Positions 1 through 13,700 of a stretch of 64,000 bases of DNA are shown here, piece by piece. A model generated the notes under the pieces. It ran no database searches. It worked only from the letters and a program-made list of their open reading frames with translations, and had not been told where the DNA came from. Both the position numbers and the translations under genes were made by a program. The DNA is from Lineus longissimus (lineage: Eukaryota; Nemertea; Pilidiophora; Heteronemertea; Lineidae). The DNA lies in the NCBI RefSeq assembly GCF_910592395.1, contig NC_088309.1:5830501-5894500 (forward strand). The letters run 5' to 3'. Position 1 is the first letter of the stretch, and each line of letters begins with the position of its first letter.

Positions 1-703
1 TGAATGAAACATGGCGCCTAGCTGTCAATCATTCAGTGACGTCACTACTATGGAATTTACTACGAACATTCATGAATGAAAGATCGCATGACTCACGTGA
101 TTCTCACATGATTCTCAATAATAACAAATTGAACTGCGCATGCTCGGGCACTGGGGGCGGAGCTACAAATCCGAACTCGACTTTCTCGGGCGGTGAAAGT
201 CGAAAAGTTGAATAAATCGCTCGGCGGTTCCAGTTCGCTTTAATGCGGAAATAACCGCCCATAGTAAGCATCTGGCCGGGCGCATGCAGTCGGTGTTCGC
301 GCGGCGGCATCAAGCATATCAGACAACGCAGTATAATGGGATCGCTCGTTTTGGCGTCAACCCATCGCCGTGGGGATCTTTGCCCGGCTGCGAACCAACT
401 GCATGAAAGACACTTTCAGTAAAATCAATGTGGCCTCCTCTATTGCCGTATAATGAAGGCAGCCCCACATACTAGTGTACATGCACGCAAGTAGAATAAC
501 GGTTATTAGAGTTATTCTTCATTAAACGCCGTAACTTTTTTGTTTTTGATTGTTAGTAACGTGTTTTAGCAAAGTCTTTTCTTTGAACTGCTTTTTAATT
601 CCATTCACCAGCTGAATGTTGAAATGGCAAGTGTATAGAACCGTTTGTACAAAAAAATAGTGATATTTTCACTAACGACAACAATATAAAGGTGTTTTAT
701 ATT
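1..703. other. Gene-free left flank
   Basis: No exon is recognised here. Bases about 130-380 are richer in CpG and in GC than the surroundings and could be promoter-like, but no TATA box, splice pattern or conserved protein is visible. The rest is AT-rich and lies downstream of the transporter gene that reads leftwards. Confidence 0.4.
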
Positions 704-709
704 TTTATT
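704..709 (-). terminator. Candidate poly(A) signal of the transporter gene
   Basis: AATAAA on the minus strand, about 155 nt after the stop codon of the monocarboxylate transporter. Position and hexamer fit; cleavage has not been shown. Confidence 0.4.
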
Positions 710-864
710 TCATTCTGTCGCCCTTTTGGGGTAATATAAACTGTCGGTAGCCATGCAGGCCTACCCGGTACCATTGTTTTAGTCAAGTGCCACGTGTTTT
801 AGTCGAACTGGACAAACCTGCCCAAATCTGTTGCGGACTCCGGTCAATCTGAGACTATTAACCC

Positions 865-3560
865 TCAAACGGTACTGTTCTTCAACCCTTCCAACTCCGA
901 CACATTAGCATTTTCCCCCTGTACCCTAACTCGGTCGAGTTTGTGTTTTTTCTTTGTGTCAAGGAAGAGGACAAGAGCAACCACGGCCGCCAGGAAGGAG
1001 ATGAAGGCACACGTCAGGTAGGCGTACATGTAGTTACCAGTTTGGTCGTAGATTACCCCTGCAAACGAATTTTACATGTTTTTAAGGCTTGTGTATGATG
1101 GGCGAATGATTTTGTATCAACCTTCTCTCCGCTTTTCAAATGTCAGTCCGTGTTAACCATTCATTCATTAATGCTGGCGACACCAATCAGACCTCACTGG
1201 GTAAAAGTTATTGACTGCCGGCTGGGCTGCCCGTTGCAGGTGTTTAAGTTTGAAATGTTGAGGTATTTATGGTCATAGCTTGTTATTGAACCATGCACCA
1301 TAATTCGTCAGAAAACAATGGGGCTACACTTTTTCGAGGGGGACATTTCCAACAGTTTCACAGGAATCCTTGGCAATCAAGTGGCGGTATCTTGAGCACG
1401 ATGATACAGTGATGCATTGAAGGCCATGTATACAACTTACCTCCAATAGGTGGCGCAATCAGTTCCCCAGCGCCACAAGCCAACGTGGCGTATCCAAGTG
1501 AGCTGGTCATACACTCCTTAGTGAAGAGATGGACTAGAATACTGGGACCTATCACTGGCAGGAATCCAATGAAAGCCCCTCTGGTACCACATACCACCGC
1601 CATGGCGATGTATGAAGATCCCGTAAAAGGCATGATAATGTTCATCGCACCTATGCCTGCGATCAAAATAATTTGCAGGAAAAACGGGTTGGCTTTAGTC
1701 CGGTCTACCGCCCACCCCCCTAACAACCTTGATGGAACGACCGTGCAACCGAATATCGTCAGCAGGAGCCCGCTTTGCATCTTGTTGTAGCCATTCAATA
1801 TGGCAAAATCTGGCAGGATGGAAGGAAAGTTCATGAAGTCAATACGCCAGAGGAATTCCTGAAGCAGATACATCCAGAATCGCCAGTTTCTAAACAAAAC
1901 TACATCACATGCACCAGGGGGCGCTTCTATTTCCTCTATTCCTTCATTTTCGCCTATTTTATCCGAAATAATTGAAAATCTCGATATTCGCCGCTCTGCT
2001 ACTTTATCCGATGTAATTGAAAATCTCGACATTCGCCGCTCTGTTACTTTATCCGAAATTGAAAACCTCGACATTCGTCGAGCCATGAAGATATCTTCTC
2101 GTACCGTTAGAGGGCGAAGCAAAGCGCCACATATGCAGCATTGCATCCATAATGCCGCTAATACAAACATGACGCCCCTCCATGTTATGGCGTCCATGCA
2201 AATGTCCATCATGGGCGGAAACACGAGGTATGAGATTCCTCCGCCGGAGAAGGCAATGGCGATTGCTGTGGACCTCCTCCTGTCGAAGTAAAGTGCCACC
2301 AGGGATATGGTAGGAGTCAACGCCAGACCCATGCCTAGACCTTTGAAGTAAATGCATCGATTATAGTTAAGTGAAAGATTATGCGCCGATGAGGAGGGGA
2401 TCCTAGTCTAAACGGAAGACTAAGACCAAGTTACTATAAGGGGATACAGATTCTGTTCGAAAACCTATCAAGCACCTTGGACTCTCTCGCCTTTCGGCCT
2501 ATCCGTCGTTGTACAATTGGCAGTTCTAGTAGATATGATTAATAGGTGGACTAGTTATCGAGGTTGATTGAGTTCACGCCGGAGAAGTGGGCCCATTACC
2601 AAATATTTTTTTAGCCAATACTCTAGATGTCATGGAGTATCTGATAAGTAGACTAGATGTACATGTATAATTCACGCAAATGCCAAAACAGTTTTATACA
2701 CCTAGCCTACTAACTATATTTTAGGAAGCTTTGTACACAAGTAATAATCAGTTTTATGTCCTCAATAGGGTCAAGAATGTGATATTTTAAACAATCATTA
2801 AAACAGAATGTGCAACCTTTCTCGGCTTGCGTCCACTCACCACCAAATATCCCGAAGCTGGCATACAAGAAATAGATACTATCGGCAAGGGCGCTGACCG
2901 CCATACTGATGGCTGAAATAATGCCACCAAAGATAACCGCAAATCGGTGGCCGAACCGGATAGAAAGTACGCTTGACAGAGGACCTGCAATACAAAAAAT
3001 ACGTCGATGAGACTTTTAGCTGGAAATTTTATGACGCCGTTCTACTTAAAAAATTCAGCCTCTAGGCCGGGTCAGCCGCTTCGAAAAACGCGTTATTTTC
3101 CGACGTACAATGTACATGAACATGTATTCGCATATGATGAGATGCGTTGGTGCAATGACAACGAGGCTGCCAATGCGGTATATCCATGGCCATCTCGAAT
3201 AGGAGAGTTTCCAGGGCCGTGACGCCAGATTTTGCGCCAGCTCCCCGAATTGACGACGAGTCGCAAAATGGGGATCATGCATAACTGGTGATGTTTACCT
3301 GCTAATGAGAATGACATCAACGTTAAGCTGCCTATCCATGACGTTTTCGTCCTGGTCTCTCTAAAATAGTCCAAAAATTCCACATAAATGACCCCATAGC
3401 ACATGATGGTTCCTGCGGTCAGGAACGTTGCGTAGAAGCTTGCTGCACACACTACCCATCCGTACCCTCCATCTGGCGGCCGTGTTGTCGTCACAACGGA
3501 TGACCTACGCCGGAGTTTTTGGCCTGGACTTTTTGCGTTGTCGATAGTACTTGTTTCCAT
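865..3560 (-). CDS. Monocarboxylate transporter-like protein (SLC16/MCT family)
   Basis: Probable proton-linked or facilitative carrier of monocarboxylates or related small solutes in a cell membrane (major facilitator superfamily). Coding exons, in transcript order: 3560-3299, 2984-2841, 2340-1441, 1058-865; all borders are GT-AG and the phases join to 499 codons plus stop. The MCT family signature around the first helix is present (PPDGGYGWVV), and hydrophobic segments continue through the third and fourth exons as expected for 12 helices split by a long cytoplasmic loop. The upstream GTG at 3578 is not a start: TTTCAG ending at 3578 is a good acceptor, so exon 3577-3299 carries 17 nt of 5' UTR, ATG 3560 is the first Met, and an upstream non-coding exon is implied. 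The loop carries a threefold repeat (separate entry). Substrate cannot be told from sequence. Confidence 0.9.
1950..2083 (-). repeat. In-frame threefold coding repeat in the MCT central loop
   Basis: Three tandem units of 42-45 bp in the third coding exon encode MSRFSISDKVTERR, MSRFSITSDKVAERR and ISRFSIISDKIGE. Each unit keeps a basic-Ser pattern (RFSI, SDK) in the cytoplasmic loop between the two six-helix halves. Copies differ at the DNA level but the length changes are multiples of three, so the frame is kept. Confidence 0.85.
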
Positions 3561-3884
3561 GGTTCCCTTGGATGACACTGAAAGTTTAACGATTCAAGAC
3601 TGAAACGAAAACTGAAAAATGATAGTATTTAAATCTCTCGTAAAGCCTGATGTTACATGTACTGCTGTAAAGGAATTATGGCCCCGTATGCCGGCAGTCA
3701 CCACCATTAGATTTGGGCCATGATTAGAGATAATTTGTTCCCATCTAGGTCAGCGGAAATTGCCTAGATGGCTGATTTCATCAATTAAATGAAAGTAGGC
3801 CTACACCATGATAGCATCTTTACCCTCAATGTATGGACATTGCTCAGCTTCCAGATAACGCTGAAAGTTCAGAACGCATGATGG

Positions 3885-4856
3885 CAGGGGCATGGCGATT
3901 TAGCGGATCCTGCGGATTCTGCGGAACCTGCGGAATCTGGGCGGAATCAGCATAAAAACAGCTCGAGAATATCGATATTATGATAAATTATCCTTATAAT
4001 AAATATTTGTAATATTCCATAACTGTTAAATTGTCTAAACCGCTAAGATTATCAAGCATTTCGGAAAAACCCCAACATGCATGAAAAAAATGTCTGCATT
4101 CTATTATCGGACGATTTCCACATTGGTCTCGTTAGGGAGTTTTTCCCAAATGTACGCGATGATGACGTGCCCCATTAAACAGGACGTAACATCTATTTTA
4201 AAATGCGTTTCCAAAGTGAATGCATCGGGACAGCCCATTTGTGTCGTATATCACTGGAAACGCCCGATTCCCCTGATTCTGCAGGATGTTAAATCGGGCA
4301 TTTTATTTCTTTAAATAAATCATAAGCGTCACATTTGCTCCTAGCTCTGTTCACCATCCCAAATGGCAATATTGCCAATTGGGCCGGACAATCACGAAAA
4401 ACCCCAAATATTATACATTTCTTCCTGAATAATTCTTACAGTGGCCATTCTCCCATGAAAGACAGTTGCTTACGCTACACAAAAATCGATTTTTCTAAAA
4501 CGTCCACCCGAGTCAATCATCCCACTCTTGATGACCAAACAGCCAGCAAGATCTTGCGATGACAGGTGACAAGCCCGAGATCCTGGCAACGATCCTTTAA
4601 CCACCCCAAGTCCCAGGAGGCGAAACGACTAATTTTTGGGTAGAGTGACTCTCAGACACTCTCTTGATTTAGCTTGATTACATTACATCACGGCAGCGGC
4701 CACCTTCAGTGCCACCACGTGGGGCCTAATGGTATTAGGCTAAGTTTGGGGGCGAAAATGCTGGGGGCGAAAACGTCAGGGAGCGAAACGACCGGATACC
4801 AATCCGCTGCAGACCAGATTCCGCAGAATCCGCAGGATCCGCTAAATCGCCATGCC
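3885..4856. mobile_element. Non-autonomous DNA transposon, hAT-like
   Basis: About 970 bp bounded by inverted repeats. The left end runs GGCATGGCGATTTAGCGGAT from 3889 and the same sequence reads inward on the minus strand from 4856; the match continues through repeated CTGCGGA words for about 35-40 bp. The 8-mer CATGATGG flanks both sides (3877-3884 and 4857-4864), which fits the 8-bp target duplication of hAT elements; the left end also begins CAGGGG as many hAT ends do. No transposase frame is inside. Superfamily is inferred from the ends only. Confidence 0.65.
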
Positions 4857-5919
4857 CATGATGGGCGGTGTGGTATTCGACTCGATGACTCGATGACGCG
4901 ATCGTTGCCATGGTCCGGGCTACCGCACACTCCAATAGCAGGAGCTAAAACCCCTGTGGCCCGCTGGATAATTACTTACGACATGTAGATTAGAGTTTTG
5001 TCCTTTTGGCTGTGCACAGTGTATCACACTGTTGTCACTGATGTTGGAAATTAAACAGAAAGGAAGACAGAACTATTTTTCACACGTGTATTCGTAAATA
5101 CTAGTGTATACATGCACGTTTAAAGTGGGAATATAGGCAGGAGATAGGAGTTAAATTTCTATTCTTCGGGTGACTATTATGCAGTTTGGGGCCAGGGGCA
5201 TGTTTGATTCAGCCATGAATATTCTATCCATTATAGAAGCGAGAATAGTTTCGAGATACGAGGGACGCCCGATTGTGACTTTGTGTAACTTAATCTGACC
5301 TACATGTATCTGATTCACCTAACTCTTGCCTGTAATCCCCCTTTAATGATAGGAAAATATTATAATTTGTATTTGGTTATGCCGATGGCCATCGTTACCT
5401 ATCGAGACAAATCTGATTAGGTTAAATGTATCATGAAATGAAAGAAAAAGAACTCCAAAAAGCAAGTGAAAAACTGTACACACATTGTGGTCCGCTTGAC
5501 TCACGATTATGTCCTATGTTTGCCACTTTTGTCTCAAAAACACTTGTTCAGTGTCAGCCAGCGCAGGCAACCATTACTGAAATCCTGCATGCCGATCAGC
5601 CCCCCCCCCCAAATCAATTCACGTGTGTTTTCTCTAAGTTATGTGCTGTTTGGTTGACTCTGGTATCTTCACGTGCCTGTGATCAGATGGTTCGAGTGAC
5701 ATCAAATTGACATGCACTACATGCCAAAGTGATGTTTTTTTGGTGCTGAGTTATGATTACCGTGAAACATACAGGATGATAACACCAATGTACATGTACA
5801 TGTAAAAATTTGTAACTGAATATAAGTAAAGATTCATGAGACCGACGGGGCCAAAACTGCAATGTACGTATATGATGTTACGAGAGCTAACTCTTGACAG
5901 CGGATATAATTGGCACATG

Positions 5920-6101
5920 TACAGTACAACCTCTCTACTAAGGACACCCTCGGGACTGACAAGTGTTGTCCTTAAAAGAGAGGTGTCCTGATTAGAGAGG
6001 TCAAATTGAATGGAAAGAACCAATTTGGGACCAAAACTAGTGTCCTTAATAGAGAGGTTGTCCTTAATAGAGAGGTGTCCGCTAAGGAAGGTTCTACTGT
6101 A
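5920..6101. mobile_element. MITE with AAGGACAC inverted repeats
   Basis: A 180-bp element that is nearly palindromic. The left end is TACAGTACAACCTCTCTACT and the right end is its approximate inverse (GGTTCTACTGTA). Inside, the words CCTTAATAGAGAGGT and its inverse recur several times. A fragment of the same family lies at 13210-13262. No coding capacity. Confidence 0.75.
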
Positions 6102-6491
6102 CATATTATACTAGATGAAATAAAATACATGTATTAATCTCTTTCACCGCATTTCTATCCGTGGAAATAATAAGGGGCCGTTAGTTCGTTCAAAAGCTGG
6201 AATTCGAGATTTTAAAAAATTATATTCATATTATTATGAATTTCAGCATTGCTGTTTTAATCTGATGTAAATAAATAGCCTTTATTAATTCTTGATATAC
6301 AATGTACTCTATATGTCAATTTTCATCACGTTAGCGTATCTGGTATTCTAATGATGCAATGTGTGCTACTTATTTTGTTTGGGACAGACAATAACATTAC
6401 ACGAATCAAACCACACCTTGTTTTAATTCTTGTCTAATCTCTCCCATGCTAACGACACTCGACAGCAATTTGAACACCGATATAAGTTGTC

Positions 6492-6702
6492 TAAGGGTTG
6501 ACCTTGGGCAAGACCAAATTTGCTAGAACCTGAAATTCAATTAGAACTCCTTCAAATCGAAGTGAATGCCAATATCAAGGGTGGGGATCAGTTCTTTGAC
6601 TCCCACCCTTGAAATTGGCATTCGCTTCGTTTTGAACGAGTTCTTAATGCTTTAGGATTTCAAGTTCTAACCAAAATGGCGGTGGCTTTTGTCAACCGTT
6701 AA
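6492..6702. mobile_element. Palindromic MITE, family A copy 1
   Basis: About 210 bp. Ends are TAAGGGTTGAC and GTCAACCGTTA; the centre is a strong inverted repeat (ATCAAGGGTGGGGATCAG against GACTCCCACCCTTGAAAT). A second copy with the same stem is at 31850-32087. Confidence 0.75.
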
Positions 6703-7798
6703 ATATGATTTTAATGCAACTACTTAGGTGGCATTTGAGCGTTATTTTCTTCCGTTGGGTGACATAAATTGAGAAGAAGTGTTGATACATTGTACGTGCG
6801 TCACCATGACCCCTTAAAAGCAGAAGCAAATATTTTTCATTGTTCTTCATGTGCATTTGCAGGTACAGATAGAGATAATGCATAAACGCATTCGGTCTGT
6901 CAGCATCTCATGTGCCAGTATCGTTCAAATGAATTGTTAATGCATCAACAGCAAATTGTCAATAAAAGCCATTTGCACAAAACTATCTTATTGCATGGCA
7001 ACACATAAAGTATGGAGCATGGAAACTATTATTATAATCTGGCATTTTTATAATCAATGTTCTTAATACAATGTTCATTTAACCAGTATTGTAGCAAATT
7101 CCTTCAGATAGTGTATATTTCATAGGCGTAGCCAAGAGGGGGGCTCGGAGTCAGGTGCGAACAACCTTCTTATCGGGGAGGCCCGTGCCGAGAAGTGCAC
7201 TTAAAGCTGCAATACGTCTTCAAAATCCCTGATTGACCACGAATTACCCTTGTAATTTGTGAAAGAAGAAACTCTGTTCTACTCTGCGAAATCCAAGATT
7301 GCTACTATTCTGGATATCGGATCGACATCAAAATCGTTAAGGCTCCTCTGCCTCAATCGATCGCAAGGACGCACGGACAATGGTAAACTTAATTATTGAC
7401 ATCATGTACCATCCCTACAGTACAGATATACCAAACTCGTTCGCACGCTCGGTTATGGTAGGCCGTAGTGGACATAAATGTTTTAGTCTTTTCTTGATGA
7501 TTCTTATCGAGGGTTGCCAAGCCGACTCCCCAGTTCAAATCAGTTTGAGGGAGAGGTCTCCCAGTTCTTCTATCGATGGCTAGACGATCTAACATTGGTT
7601 CCAACTCACTTTGTATCAGGCAGTCAAACGATCACATGGCTTCATTTTATCATCTCTCTGCAAAATCATGGATCAGTTCAGATGTAAAGGCCAATCGGAC
7701 ACCGAGTCAACCAGAAACATCTGTCGATTACCCATGCCGTGGCATTAGGCCTTGATGGCATTGGGAAGTTGCACCACCTTGGTTGAAAACCCTGAAGT

Positions 7799-10700
7799 CT
7801 AAAGCGGCGTTATATCTTCCAGGTCAATCGAAACTTTCAAGTAAATAGTGTCATCCCTGATATAATCAAGGGTGTTCACAGTGTCCAACTCCACAAATTT
7901 CTGCGCCCCAAAACTTGCGTTACGTTCACTGACGGGGCGACCGAGGAATGGTCTATTTTCCTTGACGGTGTTTGGCTTGATTGAGAAGGTAATGTTCCGT
8001 CTGGCAGCGGGATCCTCGCACTGGTCGATAAGATTGAAGTTGATACGGTTACTGAAGGGCCATACCAGTAGTGGGTCGTAGTCGCCCTTGCATATGCACA
8101 GGAACAGCGACATGTACTTGTTGCGGGCTGAAAAAGGACGAATATCTCTTATATTTTGTAACGAAGCGATAGAATGGCCTCCTTATTGCTTAAGTTCCAG
8201 ATGGAGTATACCAGTGCGATTCTGCTCTGCAAAATTTACCGCACATACAAAATCATCTTCCAGAAAAACAGACTTATTCTTCTTGAGTCAAGTTGCTACA
8301 AATAGGCCTACTAGGCAGAGCTCGCGACTATTCCAACACGGCCCATGCACAAGGTCGTCGTTCCCCTCTAAACCTTGGGTTGGCCCCAGCCCCATTGCCA
8401 TCGTCTATCGGGACATGGGGCCCAATCTTATCCTTGAAATCATCATGCCAGATCCAGTATGAAGCACACTGCCAAAGATACACAACAATCTTACCTTTTC
8501 CGTCACCATTCAAACAAGCAGACATTGTCAACCGATATCCATGACGATGTGTGTAGAATGGCGGACTAAACAAGGTCGTCTTCTTGCCCGACTTGGCGTC
8601 AGCCAGCCTCTCTTCGTAGTTATCTATCTTCCAGAGGAACTGTACACCATATATCTTCTCCAGATTATCAACCTTAAAAATATTTTCCAGTCAGGAAACC
8701 CTTATACAATGGGGAGTTTTTAGCTGCTCAGTAAAAAATCTTCAGTTCGGTGGGATAAACGTCATTTTGTGGGACATCTGAAACTACTACGAAATTAACA
8801 GGATTTAGTTCCAGGCAATATATAGATAATCTAATGTTTTTAATGAGTTTTAAAGACAAACTTCGTCAGACCCGCGCTGAAGAATCAAAATCCTGAACTC
8901 CGGGTATTGCATGCTTAATCCAGGTTCCGTATCATCTCGTATTCCTGAATTCCGAGTTCCTCGAACGTGCGTGCATTCGGACCTTGGGGATCATGAGAGC
9001 ACGATAGTTCATTGAAGGTTCTGTCTTTGTTGTCCATGCTTGGTTTACAATATTTGACTTCGTCACGCCGATTTTACAGGGATATGGTGCTTAAAATCAG
9101 TTCACTATCGAGGAACTCGATAGGAATTTAGGAATACGAGATGACTCGGAACCTGGATTGTCGCACAATTCCCGGAGTTCAGGATTTTGATTCTCCGCGG
9201 TGAGATCAATCATAATTCTTTACCTTTTTGTCGACCCTCCTTATTACTTCACCATGTTTTTGGATGTCTCCCTCATGCTTCTCTATAAGAGCCTTGTGGT
9301 CGACCATGGCGTCGCAGACCATGTGCATGTGATTGATTGGCTCACTTTGAAGGTGATCTTGGATCTCTTTGCGATGAAACTGAAATATTTTGAAACACTT
9401 TTTAAATCGGGCTACAACCACATCAATTTCATACATTCATAATCCGAAACATTGTGGCTAAAGCTGTCAGGTGAACTTGTACCTTCATGAAACTTGAAGA
9501 CCAGAGGTACCATCTCCAGGAAGTGGGTCTTTAACACGGACATCGTCAGGTCACGTGGACGCTTACAATCCGTCGAAAACTACAGTGGAGACACTTCGAA
9601 GTAGCAAAGGGATGCATAATGCCAGCTCAGGCACATAACATGTACATGTAATTGACCTCAAAGTTTTAGAATGGCCAGGTAAGAAAGAATGAAGATGTAA
9701 GAAAAGAAATTGCCGCCAAATCATTTTTTATGTGATCGCAATTCACCTTTTGCTCGCAACCAAAGGCAGCGAATGGGCAGTCCACTGGTTGCTTGGGACA
9801 TTCCGTGTCCATGTGAACCTCTAGCTGAAAAAAGAAGCGGTATTAATCACAAATGAACATTGTACATTAGGGTATGAATAAAGAATAACATTAATATTGC
9901 CATACGAGCAATTTATTGGTCATTTGACGCTTTATTTCGCTTTACTGTACATGTACTTGCATATCGTTCTTTACTCAGACATAATTACAGTCCAAGTCAA
10001 AAATGACATCCGATCTACTTCGCGTCAGTAACGCGCAACGTACGCGCGGGTTGCGCGCCGAGTTGCGCGTCAATGACCCATGGACCCACCAGTGACTCTG
10101 CTCTTATCGGCTTCCATATTGGATGATGACGTCAACGTGCACGCATTTTCTTACCTCCTCTCTGATGAGCTCGGTTTTCTTACACCCGTTCGGACAGGTC
10201 ACCGGAAACTTTGGACACTCGTTCAGATGGTCCACCTCTTCGTCCACGTAGATGCAGGTCCCGCAGTAGTCACAAGGGACCTTTCGTCGTGTGCAGTCAT
10301 CGTTCAAGTGTTTGTCCAGGAACCGTTTTTCAAAATCCACCCCGCAGGCGTTGGGGCACGATATTATCACATATTCGCAGTCTTCGATATGGACCTGAAA
10401 TCAACATGGCTTTTTTCATTATCTCGCTGGCTTACGGCATGGGTTTTTTGAATGTCTATGCCCTCCCTTTAAATACAATGGCAACATAACAAATTAAGAT
10501 ATATGAACCAAGTTTACGATCAATGTTTCCTTGGATTGTCTGCGTCATCGTGGTCGAATTTGGCCCACCCGCCAGGCCTTTTATACTTCCAACGAGCATA
10601 ATAAATGATCCTCTAAGTTCATCAGTAATATATGTCAATTATTCATCGATTCTCAGGGAACGAAACAACTAAAAATATATCAATTCATTACATCAAAGCG

Positions 10701-13700
10701 ACGCTGAGCTATAAATTGACATCATAGGCGTATCAATCAATATCAAAGGGGCGCGGAAGTGTACATGTCTCATCTTGCATGGTCAGCTATCTTGTTCAAA
10801 TTAACAGAAAACTCGAATAATGAGTTTTTGGTAAGAGTGAAGCATTTATATTTTCACGATTTCATACTGTCTCGAGACTGCCAGCAGCAAGACTAAATAA
10901 ATATTGCTGCTAGTATGAATATCAAATGCCCTGCCGAGTCGCTAGATATTCCTCCATTAAAGTGAGCTGCGAGAATTAAATTATCTATGTTTTACACAAG
11001 GCCAGGTGCATGAAATTGCACAGCTCCGAATCATCAAACAGTATTGCATAGTCTATAGAGACGCATCCTTTCATTAATGACAAACCATTCTAGGGACATA
11101 TGCTGGATTAAACATACGGGATCATCTCAAAGTTGCTTGACACCAGAAAGATGATACATAAAACCCATACATTCCTCCATAAATGGCGAATGACGAGTGA
11201 TGTCTTGCAGCTATACCTTGGATGATGGTGTTTAAAAAAGACGAACTAAGTTTTGACAGGAAAATGAGTATCCCCACCCCCAGCTGAAAATATATAGATA
11301 TTTAGTGTCGGAGACTCTTTTTACAACAGCTGGTGCATGAAAGTTACAGTTACTATTGAAAGAAATTAAGATCCTTAAATGTCTTACCATAAGGTCCATC
11401 AGGTTTCCAGTCCACGAACATCCTCTTGCATGGTATGAGCATTTCACCAGGAGGTTATCCACTTCTTTCTGAAACGCCTTGTCGACGTATATCTTCTCGC
11501 GGTCCACGTGCATCTGGTCTATTGGACATCTTGGGGCAACCCTTGAAGTATGCAATGAGCCTTGGTCAAGTGAGTGTACAAGAAGAGTAAACCACACTTA
11601 AGGCTTATGCCCGTTTTTTATTTTGCAACGGCTCTATACGCTATACATCGGACCAAGGCAGTTTTATAAAAAATAAAACTCATTTTGTTTATTTGCCCCT
11701 GACGACCCTACGAAGGCTGTTTCATGGTGGTCGATGTCATCACGCTAGGCCCTGGTAACTCTGATAAGCCAGTAGAAGAATGAGAATTTGGGCCGTGGTG
11801 CGAGCCTTCGATGAAATTGATCGAAACATGTCCCCTCCATGCACCGACATGCATAAACCTACGTTTTTATCTGCTGGCCTAACCGAAAGTTCTCGGTGAA
11901 GAACTATGAGACAGGGCAAATAGGTATCTCGAAGTATCAGCCCTTTTCGGTAATCGAGAAACTTCTGCATTAGCCTCAGTGCACGACGACTTCTTGGAGG
12001 ACAAAGAATCTAAAATGCAACACAGCTATAAATAGATTCTCAGAGGCTTTGCTGTTTCTATTTTTGTTATACTTTCAATAAAACATTTGTTCAGAGATGC
12101 GCTGAACTTTTTCCATTTGCTGCTGGGTTTATCGATAACAATGATTGAGTTAGTGCGAAATGTGCAAACGTACAGAAATCATGAGTAGCCTAGTAACCTT
12201 TGTGCTTAACATTAAAGTTGTATTCAAATGTATCCATCGCGTCAGTGTCGGTAGGCCTTTAACATCTATTCAAATTCAACTGCGTATTTGAATAAAACCC
12301 ATCAAATCCACGTCCAAGGCCGTATATTCAATTTGATCACGTCAAACCTCTGTCACATCAACTATTGAGACCATTACTCAGTTATATTGTTTTCAATATC
12401 TTGACAACAAGTACACATTGTATGCCAATTAAACTTGTTGACTACAATGATGCCATGGCAACGCAATGCTGCTGGTTGTGTGTCCATTATAATTGGCATA
12501 TTTCGTCCAACTTCAAAGTACAAATTACTGGGGCAGAGATAGAGTAGTACATGCCCGCTTGATATACATTTGATAATACATGTGTTTTTCAAATGCGAAT
12601 TTTTAGTAGATGTATACATAAGTTCAGCTACATGCAGGCCCCATATTAGTATTATCATATTGACGACTGGATTGATAGCCATCTATGAAAATCCAAGTTG
12701 TATCGACTCTTTAATTCATCCATTGGCTGGTAAGGTTTTTGTTTCGATTATTTAAAATTTTCTATCAGCAACAAGTAATATCAATAAAAATGTACCGCAG
12801 TATGTTACAGTCATGTATCTTTTCAGTAACACTAATTATTGCCCCAGTGGCATTTATATCGAATTTAAAGAAAAATAAAGGAAAGTGGCTGGGATTAATT
12901 CTTTCATTCAATTGGAGATTGATTCATACCGAATTACACCATGCAATATTGTAATTAACTTTTGATTTGATGCCAAAATAGTTTGTTGCTTTGTCGATGT
13001 AAGTCATTTATCAGATGGGTATATGTTCGTCATGTTTGTGACTCGCTCGATGTTACTTAGAGCTTGTAATTAAATGATGAACGCCAAATTTAAGTTAAAG
13101 CCAACCACTTCGTGATTTTTAACTGGGCTCTGGCGGCCGAGGTGCTCTTCAACTACTACAAACATGACCATCACAAATAGCCGAACACTGATCAGTTCCT
13201 CCGCGGGGAGAGGGTGACCTTAATAGAGAGGTGTCATTTAAGGGAGGTTCCACTTTACGTTTATACAAAAACAAAAAAAAACAACCTACAAATTGTGACA
13301 ATAATGCACAGAGAATCTGCTGACGTCAGGGTGTCTGGGTCTGAAATGTTCCATTCATTAAATGTTTATCTAGCTCAATGATGTTTCATTGACGAAAAAA
13401 TTAAGACAAATGAGGAAGGCGACCCTGGTTGGTGCTTTATTGACGAAGTCTATTTCTGGCATCCAACTAATTAACCCATAAGTGGCTACAGCATAATGGT
13501 TCTTTCTGCAGTCGAAATGAAGACTTTAACACAAATATCTATCGATTTTTTTGAAATTTTTAACCAAACACATCTTGATTGATAATCACGGCATATTCGT
13601 GGGTTTTTAAGCACAGAAACATGCTTCGAATTGCCATTTTTGCCATCTCTACATTACGTCATGTCAATCAACTCCTTATACATTGTAAGTCAGGTCAATC

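Larger units (their letters stand above)
3578..7798. other. Intergenic interval between transporter and TRAF genes
   Basis: About 4.2 kb without a recognisable exon. It contains three inverted-repeat elements (listed separately at 3885-4856, 5920-6101 and 6492-6702) and a short C tract near 5598. Open frames in this stretch are short and show no conserved pattern. Confidence 0.5.

Noticed and set aside
3561-3578. Start of the transporter at codon 3578
   Set aside because: The codon is GTG, and the sequence just upstream is a splice acceptor. The first ATG is at 3560.
9483-9579. Possible extra TRAF exon (open frame with acceptor and donor)
   Set aside because: Joining the exons 9824-9747 and 9379-9224 directly gives an unbroken TRAF zinc finger (CPFAAFGC...H...H) in phase. 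Inserting this piece would split the finger, and its best donor gives the wrong phase.
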